From the NCBI GenBank assembly GCA_027039745.1, contig JALUMP010000159.1:1-6434 (forward strand): DNA of 6,434 bases, written 5' to 3'. Source of the DNA: Candidatus Parcubacteria bacterium. Lineage in GTDB: Bacteria > Patescibacteriota > Minisyncoccia > Phycocordibacterales > GCA-2747955. The translations under genes and the position numbers were made by a program. Under the pieces are notes generated by a model. It was not told where the DNA came from, searched no databases, and was given only the letters and a program-made list of their open reading frames with translations. Numbering within the stretch: position 1 is the stretch's first letter; each line of letters opens with the position of its first letter. Below are positions 1 to 4,898 of this stretch, piece after piece.

Positions 1-1
1 A

Positions 2-21
2 TATAATACATATATTATACT
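2..21 (+). promoter_or_regulatory. Probable promoter -10 with overlapping palindromic operator for the LexA-like gene
   Basis: Bases 2-19 form an imperfect AT-rich palindrome (8 of 9 positions pair, arms TATAATA and TATTATA). It overlaps a -10-like TATACT at 16-21, which would start transcription near base 28, about 30 nt before the ATG at 58. A dimeric repressor binding here could block the promoter, and the LexA-like product of the next gene is the natural candidate for autoregulation. In such AT-rich DNA a weak palindrome can arise by chance, and the -35 region lies at or beyond the window edge, so this is tentative. Confidence 0.35.
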
Positions 22-57
22 AGAAAGTAATTAGAAGTGCAAATTTAAGTATTATTT

Positions 58-720
58 ATGATTACAAAAAGACAAAAAGAAGTTTTAGATTTTATAAAAA
101 CTTTCAAAAAGAAAAATGAATACGCCCCGTCATTAGATGAAATTAGAAAACATTTAAAGATAGATTCTATATCAACCGCTCATTACCATATCAATAAATT
201 ACAAGAAGCTGGCTATCTTGAAAAGCTTGATAAACAAGCAAGAGGAATTGATATAGTTAAGGATACTAAATTTATTAAGAATAAAGCAACTAAAATAAAA
301 GACTCTCTCTTTAGCGTGCCAATCTATGGTGTTGCAAATGCCGGAGAAGCAACTATTGTTGCGGAAGAAAACTTGCAAGGCTATGTTAAAATACCTAGCA
401 ACCTGTCAGTAGATAGGGATGGAGTATTCGCTATACAAGCCCAAGGGGATTCTATGAATCTAGCGAAGATTGGTGGAAAAAACATAGAGAACGGTGACTT
501 TGTTTTAATTGATTCTGAATACAGAACCCCAAAGAGTGGCGACTATGTTTTATCTGTCATTGACGGTATGGCAAATTTGAAAAAATTTGATATTGACAAA
601 AAGACCAAAACAATACGGTTACTTTCTGAATCTACCAACAAAAAACATAAACCTATTTATATATCTAGTGCAGATGACTATGTGGTAAATGGTAAAATTA
701 TTAGTGTAATAAAAAGATAA
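58..720 (+). CDS. lexA: LexA-like self-cleaving transcriptional repressor (S24 peptidase)
   Basis: A 220-aa protein with the two-domain layout of LexA. Residues 1-66 form the winged-helix LexA DNA-binding domain (starts MITKRQKEVLDFI, ends in the ARGIDI wing). Residues about 85-218 form the S24 self-cleavage domain. The Ala-Gly scissile pair is at 95-96 (GVANAGEA), the nucleophile is Ser132 in QGDSMN, and the general base is probably Lys175 in NLKKF, so autocleavage looks intact. In the family, RecA-ssDNA filaments trigger cleavage after DNA damage and derepress target genes. The length is close to the usual 200-230 aa. It lies 2 nt upstream of the methyltransferase and is almost certainly co-transcribed with it. 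That context leaves open whether it is the host SOS regulator or a dedicated island/phage-type repressor. It ends in TAA and has no Trp codon. Confidence 0.88.
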   Translation: MITKRQKEVLDFIKTFKKKNEYAPSLDEIRKHLKIDSISTAHYHINKLQEAGYLEKLDKQARGIDIVKDTKFIKNKATKIKDSLFSVPIYGVANAGEATIVAEENLQGYVKIPSNLSVDRDGVFAIQAQGDSMNLAKIGGKNIENGDFVLIDSEYRTPKSGDYVLSVIDGMANLKKFDIDKKTKTIRLLSESTNKKHKPIYISSADDYVVNGKIISVIKR

Positions 721-722
721 TT

Positions 723-1688
723 ATGAGTGCAAAATTATTTCAAGACAAAAAAAGTTGGCAGAAAAATAAAAATGATTTTACGTTCATAGATTTATTTGCT
801 GGAATGGGCGGTATTCGTATTCCATTTGAAGAACTTGGCGGTAAGTGTGTATTCACATCTGAATTTGATAAATTTGCACAAGAGACATATGCAGAAAATT
901 TTGGAGAGATTCCCAGTGGAGATATTACAAAAATAGATGCGAAAGAAATCCCACCTTTTGATATCTTGTTAGCAGGCTTTCCATGTCAACCTTTTTCAAA
1001 TGCAGGACTTAAAAAAGGTTTTGAGGATACTCGTGGTACATTATTTTTCGATATAGCAAGGATTGTAAAACACCATAAGCCAAAAGTATTATTCCTTGAA
1101 AATGTAAAAGGGTTTAAAAGTCATGATAAGGGAAATACTTTTCAGACACTAAAAAAGACTCTGGAGGATTTAGATTATAATGTTTTTGCTGAAGTATTAA
1201 ATGCAAAAGATTTTGGTGTTCCACAAAATAGAGAGCGTATATATATAATAGCATTTTCTGATAAAGATATTGATTTTAAACATCCTAAACCAAAAAATAC
1301 AATAACTAAACTTGGTGACATCTTAGAAAAAAAAGTTGATGATAAATATACATTATCGGATAAGTTGTGGGCTGGGCATCAAAGAAGAAAAAAAGAGCAT
1401 AAGCAGAAAGGTAATGGCTTCGGGTATTCATTATTTAACGAGAACTCGATATATACAAGCACCATGAGTGCAAGATACTATAAAGATGGTTCTGAAATAC
1501 TAATTGAACAAAAAGGAAAGAATCCACGAAAATTAACACCAAAGGAAGGCTTGAGATTACAAGGTTATCCAGAAGACTATGTTTTTCCAGTTAGCGATAC
1601 ACAGGCGTATAAACAATGTGGCAACAGTGTTGCCGTACCTGTAATACGGGAAGTAGCAAAAAAAATAGTAAAATTATTAAAAAAATAA
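723..1688 (+). CDS. DNA (cytosine-5-)-methyltransferase of a type II restriction-modification system
   Basis: A 321-aa C5-cytosine methyltransferase that transfers methyl from S-adenosylmethionine to a cytosine in the restriction site and protects self DNA. Motifs appear in canonical order: motif I FAGMGG (25-30), motif IV GFPCQPFS with catalytic Cys88, motif VI ENV (126-128), motif VIII QNRERIYI (168-175), a target-recognition region at about 205-270, and motif X GNSVAVPV (300-307). The target region contains TMSARYYKDGSEIL, which I recall as resembling Dcm/EcoRII-type enzymes (CCWGG or a related CCNGG site); this is memory, not a search. The start ATG lies 2 nt after the repressor stop. The gene converges on the restriction endonuclease with one base between stops and no terminator, so the transcripts probably overlap. 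Both Trp codons are TGG; the stop is TAA. Confidence 0.93.
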   Translation: MSAKLFQDKKSWQKNKNDFTFIDLFAGMGGIRIPFEELGGKCVFTSEFDKFAQETYAENFGEIPSGDITKIDAKEIPPFDILLAGFPCQPFSNAGLKKGFEDTRGTLFFDIARIVKHHKPKVLFLENVKGFKSHDKGNTFQTLKKTLEDLDYNVFAEVLNAKDFGVPQNRERIYIIAFSDKDIDFKHPKPKNTITKLGDILEKKVDDKYTLSDKLWAGHQRRKKEHKQKGNGFGYSLFNENSIYTSTMSARYYKDGSEILIEQKGKNPRKLTPKEGLRLQGYPEDYVFPVSDTQAYKQCGNSVAVPVIREVAKKIVKLLKK

Positions 1689-1689
1689 A

Positions 1690-2478
1690 CTAGTAACTTT
1701 CTGTAATAAGATTATCCCAAGTACCCTGCATTGCTCTCCACTGTGAATAGTTTCTCTTGTTTCCATAGTGCATACCACTATCAAAAAATACTTTTTTTGC
1801 TTTTAAAAGATCTAACCAACTTTCAAAATTCATTGGTTTGCCAAAATGAATAGAATCATAAATGCCATCTGCATTTTTCTTACAAGTGAACCAGCCTTTT
1901 TGATAAAATTTATCTTCAAGTTTTTTCTTAATTGATTCGTTGTACCATTTTGCCAAGACAATATTTTCTTTTTGCATATCTTTGGGAACTATAATATTTT
2001 TATGTTCTCTCTTATCAAGTGAATATGAATAACTAATTACAATATTTTCTTCTTCATCTATTTCTAGAATCTGTCCATAAGAATTTCTTTCATTGATATA
2101 ACTAGGGCAAGGAGTGCCAGACCAAGAAAGCCTGTTATCTTTTTCTGGGTTCGGTCTACCAAAAATTCTCAGGAAATCATCTCGTGATATATCATAATCT
2201 TTATTGGTATCATGAATTTTATTTGGGCGACCGTGTTTGAAAATATACTCATCAGCACTCCAATCTCCAAATGTTATTTTTCCAGAAGTGGTTTGGTTTT
2301 TCATTTCATAACCATAGATATCTGGTTCATTGCTTGCGTTTGGTTTAATCCCCATCTGTTTTTCAAGCCAATACCCAGCTTTACCATCATGCTTTTTTGT
2401 ATACTTAGATAAATTAGGTTTTTTACCTTTAACCTTTGTGTTAAATAATGAAATTATTTTTTGTTTCTGTGTATTCAT
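1690..2478 (-). CDS. MvaI/BcnI-family type II restriction endonuclease
   Basis: A 262-aa protein, close to the roughly 240-250 aa of MvaI and BcnI. The early region GYWLEKQMGI (35-44) is followed by PDIYGYEMKNQ. This gives Asp53, Glu58 and Lys60 in D-x4-E-x-K spacing, the same as I recall for the MvaI active site (D50, E55, K57), followed by a polar stretch (KITFGDW). In this family monomeric enzymes cut CC-W-GG (MvaI) or CC-S-GG (BcnI). The neighbouring enzyme methylates C5 and has a Dcm-like recognition region, so a CCWGG/CCNGG-type site is likely but unproven. The gene follows the XRE regulator by 12 nt on the same strand, fitting a controller-endonuclease operon, and shows no clear Shine-Dalgarno sequence. 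All eight Trp codons are TGG; the stop is TAG. It could alternatively be annotated as a generic PD-(D/E)xK restriction enzyme. Confidence 0.85.
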   Translation of the reverse strand: MNTQKQKIISLFNTKVKGKKPNLSKYTKKHDGKAGYWLEKQMGIKPNASNEPDIYGYEMKNQTTSGKITFGDWSADEYIFKHGRPNKIHDTNKDYDISRDDFLRIFGRPNPEKDNRLSWSGTPCPSYINERNSYGQILEIDEEENIVISYSYSLDKREHKNIIVPKDMQKENIVLAKWYNESIKKKLEDKFYQKGWFTCKKNADGIYDSIHFGKPMNFESWLDLLKAKKVFFDSGMHYGNKRNYSQWRAMQGTWDNLITESY

Positions 2479-2490
2479 AATATATCTTGA

Positions 2491-2712
2491 TTATTTTAGA
2501 AACCAATCAAGACTTTTTTTATAAAGTTTTGCAAAAGCTTCCAACTCAACAACATCTAGCCTTCGCTCACCACGCTCAACTTTTGATACAAAAGATTGTG
2601 GTTTATTGAGTTTCTCTGCAACTTCAGACTGCATTAAGCCAGACTCATGGCGAGCTTTAACTAGATTCTGAAGTACAGTTTTATATTTTGTTGAATGAAT
2701 TGTCTTATCCAT
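2491..2712 (-). CDS. Small XRE-family HTH regulator, probable controller (C) protein
   Basis: A 73-aa protein that is essentially one Cro/C1-type helix-turn-helix domain. The core is about residues 27-46 (MQSEVAEKLNKPQ then SFVSKVERGE), followed by RRLDVVELEAFAKLYKKSLDWFL, a typical last helix of the family. C proteins of type II systems have this size and position: just upstream of the endonuclease, binding their own promoter as dimers to delay restriction until methylation is established. Here it precedes the endonuclease by 12 nt on the same strand. A partly palindromic 16-bp site lies just 5' of its start (2717-2732). The single Trp codon is TGG; the stop is TAA. General XRE repressors share this architecture, so the controller role rests on context. 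Confidence 0.85.
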   Translation of the reverse strand: MDKTIHSTKYKTVLQNLVKARHESGLMQSEVAEKLNKPQSFVSKVERGERRLDVVELEAFAKLYKKSLDWFLK

Positions 2713-2716
2713 ATTT

Positions 2717-2736
2717 ATAGTGTATATCCTATTGTA
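2717..2736 (-). promoter_or_regulatory. Candidate operator/promoter of the XRE-endonuclease operon
   Basis: Bases 2717-2732 form a partly palindromic 16-mer (ATAGTGTATATCCTAT, 6 of 8 positions pair), ending 4 nt before the leftward start codon at 2712. A leftward -10-like TACAAT overlaps it at 2736-2731. A site this close to the promoter would suit autoregulation by the small XRE protein. The -35 is poor, and I cannot match it to a published C-box, so treat it as a candidate. Confidence 0.35.
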
Positions 2737-2760
2737 GAATATCCCAACTTAGGTTATAAT
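2732..2760 (+). promoter_or_regulatory. Candidate rightward promoter into the GC-rich non-coding region
   Basis: A -35-like TTGTAG (2732-2737) and a perfect TATAAT (2755-2760) are 17 bp apart, predicting transcription from about 2767 into the structured region. It overlaps the leftward control region of the XRE gene, so the two could interfere. The ten bases AGGTTATAAT at 2751-2760 recur exactly at 3035-3044. Confidence 0.45.
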
Positions 2761-3044
2761 GATTAGTAGCGAACCCGACCAACAAAACCGTTTCATTACC
2801 TTTCTTTTTTTTTGCCTGTCGGCGGAGGGGTTTGGGGAGGAGCCGATTAAAAATTGAAAGGAAACGGTTTTGGTGGACGGCTCGCCGAGTTTACGAGGCG
2901 AGAGTGGCGCGGTGTTGTGAAGAGAGTTGCCACAAAGCGTTCCTAGCGCAAGCGGAAGTTTTGAGTTACCACGTGCTCTGTGCGTGACGAAGATCAATCG
3001 CTCCGCGATTGTTGTTCGAAATAAGTTCGCGCGCAGGTTATAAT
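2751..3044. repeat. Direct repeat AGGTTATAAT flanking the GC-rich block
   Basis: AGGTTATAAT occurs at 2751-2760 and again at 3035-3044, bracketing a segment of 274 bp whose base composition differs sharply from the RM genes. The two copies could be a target-site duplication of a small inserted element or two similar -10 regions. Short sequences GCGAAC (2769-2774) and GTTCGC (3025-3030) lie near the segment ends in inverted orientation, weakly supporting an insertion. Confidence 0.35.
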
Positions 3045-3048
3045 ATCT
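2761..3048 (+). other. GC-rich, hairpin-dense non-coding region
   Basis: No credible gene lies in this stretch; the open frame on the minus strand has unusual composition and no recognisable domain. Structure is dense. AAAACCGTTTC (2784-2794) pairs exactly with GAAACGGTTTT (2861-2871), with a further CTTTC/GAAAG pairing inside. CGGC (2820-2823) pairs with GCCG (2842-2845) around a G-rich segment with two G4 runs. CTCGCC (2881-2886) pairs with GGCGAG (2897-2902), GTGGC (2904-2908) with GCCAC (2929-2933), and CAATCGC (2995-3001) with GCGATTG (3005-3011) across a TCC loop. Such a run of stems could be a structured RNA, a long recombinase leader, or the end of a mobile element. A candidate promoter at 2732-2760 would transcribe it. 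Confidence 0.6.
3015..3044 (+). promoter_or_regulatory. Candidate promoter reading into the left inverted repeat and recombinase
   Basis: A perfect TATAAT at 3039-3044 would start a transcript near 3051, almost exactly at the outer edge of the left 129-bp repeat (3049), with a structured leader of about 155 nt before the recombinase ATG at 3208. The -35 (TTCGAA at 3015-3020, 18-bp spacer) is weak. It lies outside the repeat, so it would stay in place if the bracketed segment inverted. Confidence 0.4.
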
Positions 3049-3177
3049 TCACAAATAGAAACTTCCCGCGCTGAAAGCGCAGAAGCTGGGCGCGCCGAAG
3101 GCGCGCAGGCAGGCAAGAAACGCCGAGAACTGGCGATAAAACCAAAGGGCGCAGGTGCGCCGAAGTGGGCGGATTTG
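3049..3177 (+). repeat. Left copy of 129-bp inverted repeat (leader of recombinase)
   Basis: Matches the reverse complement of 4599-4727 at 127 of 129 positions without gaps; the only differences are at 3086-3087 (CT here, AC in the other copy read in the same direction). It contains four consecutive hairpins: GCGCT/AGCGC with a GAA loop (3068-3080), GCGCGCC/GGCGCGC with a GAA loop (3090-3106), CGCC/GGCG (3121-3135) and GGCGCA/TGCGCC (3148-3161). It lies just upstream of the recombinase start. Confidence 0.95.
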
Positions 3178-3207
3178 CCTCTTGCAACGCAATCTAAAAA
3201 CTATATT

Positions 3208-4785
3208 ATGTCCAAACCAAAATATTTTCTATACGCTCGAAAGTCCACAGAGGATGACGATAAGCAAGTAATGAGTATTGAGGCTCAGCTTTTTGAGTTG
3301 CGAGAATTTGCGCGTAAAGAAAATCTTGAAATTCTTGAGGAATTTCAAGAGTCAAAAAGCGCAAAGACACCAGGCAGACCTGTTTTTAATGAGATGATGG
3401 CAAAAATTGAGGAACGTGGAAATTGTGGAATACTTGCATGGCATCCGGATAGATTGGCAAGAAACAGTATTGATGGTGGTCGTATCATTTATGCAATTGA
3501 TCAAAAGAAAATAGTGTCTTTGCGCTTTCCGACATTTTGGTTTGAACCTACCCCGCAGGGGCTCTTTATGTTACAAGTGGCGTTCGGGCAATCTAAATAT
3601 TATTCAGATAACTTATCAGAGAATGTTAAACGAGGGGTGCGCCAAAAAGTTCGGCGAGGCGAGTGGCTTACTAAAGCACCTTTTGGATATATAAATAATC
3701 GTATCACTAGAAATATTGAACCTCATCCTGTTAAAAGTAAAATAATTGTAAAAGCATACAAAGAATATGCAAAAGGTACACATGGTTTAGAATCTCTCGC
3801 CGAATTTTTGGCACACCACGGAGTGACTACAGGGAGCAGAACACCACTTGGCAAAGCTTCCGTCAAAAGAATGCTAACAAACAGAGCGTATCTTGGTTTT
3901 GTTAAACATAATGAAGAATGGTTTGATGGAAGCTTTGCGCCAATTATTTCCCCGAAATTATTTGAAGCTGTACAAAAAGTTTTGTCGGCAAGAGCACATC
4001 CTCGCAGACAAAAGAAAAAGCATGATTTTCCGTTTACTGGTACTTTTTCATGTGGAGAATGCAAGAGCATGTTTATTGCTCAATGGGCTACTGGAAAATG
4101 CGGAGGCAAGTATAGATATTATCGTTGTACTAAAAAGAAAGGGGCATGCTCTCAAGGTTATCTGCGCGAGGAAGTGCTTGCCGAACAAATAAAGGAACAG
4201 CTTCAAACAATTTCACTTTGCGATAAGTATACTGACTGGATGTTACAGAGAGTTGAAAAATGGGAGCATGAAGAAAAAGACTTATCGCAAAGTAGTGATG
4301 AAAATCTTTCAGTTAAAATCAAAGAAAGTGAGTCGCGCTTGGATAAACTTGTATCTGCATATTTAGATGGAGATGTGCCAAAAGAAATATATTTGAAAAA
4401 GAAAGATAAACTAATGCGCGAATCACTTACTTTGAAACAGAAGAAGAAAGATTTTAATCACAGGGGAAATAATTGGGTCGAACCCCTACGGGAATGGATT
4501 TTAGATACGAAACAAGCCGATTTTTTGTCCTCATCCACCAATCTCAAAGAGATTGCCTCCTTCGTCAAAAAAGTCGGAACGAACCCCAAAATTCGTGACA
4601 AATCCGCCCACTTCGGCGCACCTGCGCCCTTTGGTTTTATCGCCAGTTCTCGGCGTTTCTTGCCTGCCTGCGCGCCTTCGGCGCGCCCGTCTTCTGCGCT
4701 TTCAGCGCGGGAAGTTTCTATTTGTGACTCTACAGAGAATCGAACTCTGATTTTGGGAATGAGAATCCCACGTCCTAGCCGTTAG
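3208..4785 (+). CDS. Large serine recombinase (resolvase/recombinase/zinc-ribbon)
   Basis: A 525-aa site-specific recombinase that cuts and rejoins DNA through a phosphoserine intermediate. The catalytic domain covers about residues 5-150, with Ser13 in YARKSTEDD and the arginine motif RLAR at 82-85. The recombinase domain follows (about 158-262: GYINNR, HGLESLAEFL, RMLTNRAYLGFV), then a zinc ribbon with Cys282, Cys285, Cys307 and Cys314, then a charged, probably coiled-coil segment to about 440. The ATG at 3208 was chosen because the family N-terminus (KYFLYARKS) starts right after it; an upstream TTG at 3175 lies in the repeat. Residues from about 465 to 507 are encoded by the right inverted repeat, and the last ~20 residues (ending ILGMRIPRPSR) are antisense to tRNA-Glu, so the functional C-terminus is uncertain. 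All nine Trp codons are TGG; the stop is TAG. Confidence 0.9.
   Translation: MSKPKYFLYARKSTEDDDKQVMSIEAQLFELREFARKENLEILEEFQESKSAKTPGRPVFNEMMAKIEERGNCGILAWHPDRLARNSIDGGRIIYAIDQKKIVSLRFPTFWFEPTPQGLFMLQVAFGQSKYYSDNLSENVKRGVRQKVRRGEWLTKAPFGYINNRITRNIEPHPVKSKIIVKAYKEYAKGTHGLESLAEFLAHHGVTTGSRTPLGKASVKRMLTNRAYLGFVKHNEEWFDGSFAPIISPKLFEAVQKVLSARAHPRRQKKKHDFPFTGTFSCGECKSMFIAQWATGKCGGKYRYYRCTKKKGACSQGYLREEVLAEQIKEQLQTISLCDKYTDWMLQRVEKWEHEEKDLSQSSDENLSVKIKESESRLDKLVSAYLDGDVPKEIYLKKKDKLMRESLTLKQKKKDFNHRGNNWVEPLREWILDTKQADFLSSSTNLKEIASFVKKVGTNPKIRDKSAHFGAPAPFGFIASSRRFLPACAPSARPSSALSAREVSICDSTENRTLILGMRIPRPSR
4599..4727 (-). repeat. Right copy of 129-bp inverted repeat (recombinase 3' coding region)
   Basis: Inverted partner of 3049-3177 with two mismatches (4689-4690). 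It is read in frame as the recombinase C-terminal segment (IRDKSAHFGAPAPFGFIA onward), which resembles family C-termini as I remember them, so this copy may be the original and the left one an inverted duplicate. Its outer end overlaps the last bases of the leftward tRNA-Glu gene. On the tRNA strand the repeat directly follows the tRNA 3' end. Confidence 0.95.
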
Positions 4786-4796
4786 ACGATAGAGCC
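4725..4796 (-). tRNA. tRNA-Glu (anticodon CUC)
   Basis: Read leftward from 4796 the sequence folds as a complete cloverleaf. The 7-bp acceptor is GGCTCTA with TAGAGTC (one G-U at position 2). The D arm is GTC/GAC, the anticodon stem TGGGA/TCCCA with loop TTCTCAT gives anticodon CTC, the variable loop has 4 nt, and the T arm is CAGAG TTCGATT CTCTG. The CTC anticodon reads GAG (Glu). The discriminator would be A (4725), followed by CAA, so CCA is not encoded and must be added post-transcriptionally. The recombinase frame overlaps it in antisense. Upstream on its strand is an extended -10 (4843-4851). Confidence 0.92.
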
Positions 4797-4842
4797 TTAT
4801 GGTTGTTGCTTTTTAAACTTTAATTTAAAAAAGACAAAAAAG

Positions 4843-4851
4843 ATTATAACA
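4843..4851 (-). promoter_or_regulatory. Extended -10 promoter of tRNA-Glu
   Basis: On the minus strand TGT precedes TATAAT directly (TATAAT at 4848-4843, TG motif at 4851-4850), a perfect extended -10. Transcription would start near 4836, about 40 nt before the mature tRNA 5' end. No strong -35 is visible, as is common with extended -10 promoters. It is divergent from the nuclease promoter. Confidence 0.6.
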
Positions 4852-4882
4852 TAAATTATTGTTTTATAAAAAATTTGTAATG

Positions 4883-4891
4883 TGGTAAAAT
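4883..4891 (+). promoter_or_regulatory. Extended -10 promoter giving a leaderless nuclease mRNA
   Basis: TGG followed by TAAAAT (4886-4891) forms an extended -10. Its last base lies 7 nt before the A of the ATG at 4899, so transcription is predicted to start at or within a base of the start codon. No Shine-Dalgarno sequence is present, consistent with leaderless translation. Confidence 0.5.
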
Positions 4892-4898
4892 AGTTGAT

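Larger units (their letters stand above)
3049..4727 (+). mobile_element. Recombinase unit bounded by 129-bp inverted repeats, abutting tRNA-Glu
   Basis: A large serine recombinase gene lies between two long inverted repeats whose outer edges are at 3049 and 4727. The right edge coincides with the last bases of a tRNA-Glu gene on the other strand. Repeats this long and nearly identical around a site-specific recombinase gene suggest either an element with long terminal repeats or an invertible segment. The unit separates the TGG-using RM island from the TGA-using right-hand genes. No clear target duplication is visible immediately outside the repeats, so the true ends remain uncertain; the GC-rich block at 2761-3048 could belong to the same element. 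Confidence 0.6.

Noticed and set aside
2212..2524. Two plus-strand open frames of 66 and 64 aa opposite the endonuclease, rich in hydrophobic residues
   Set aside because: They are antisense to the conserved catalytic region of the endonuclease; the apparent membrane character is a by-product of AT-rich coding on the other strand.
2749..2997. An 82-aa open frame on the minus strand
   Set aside because: It lies in the hairpin-rich GC block, resembles no known domain, and its codons are built from inverted repeats; more likely non-coding.
3175..3207. Upstream TTG start for the recombinase
   Set aside because: The extra 11 residues begin inside the inverted repeat and precede the normal family N-terminus, which starts at the ATG at 3208.
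3723..4192. Open frames of 115 aa (minus) and 99 aa (plus) within the recombinase
   Set aside because: They overlap the zinc-ribbon and recombinase domains in other frames and have no recognisable features.
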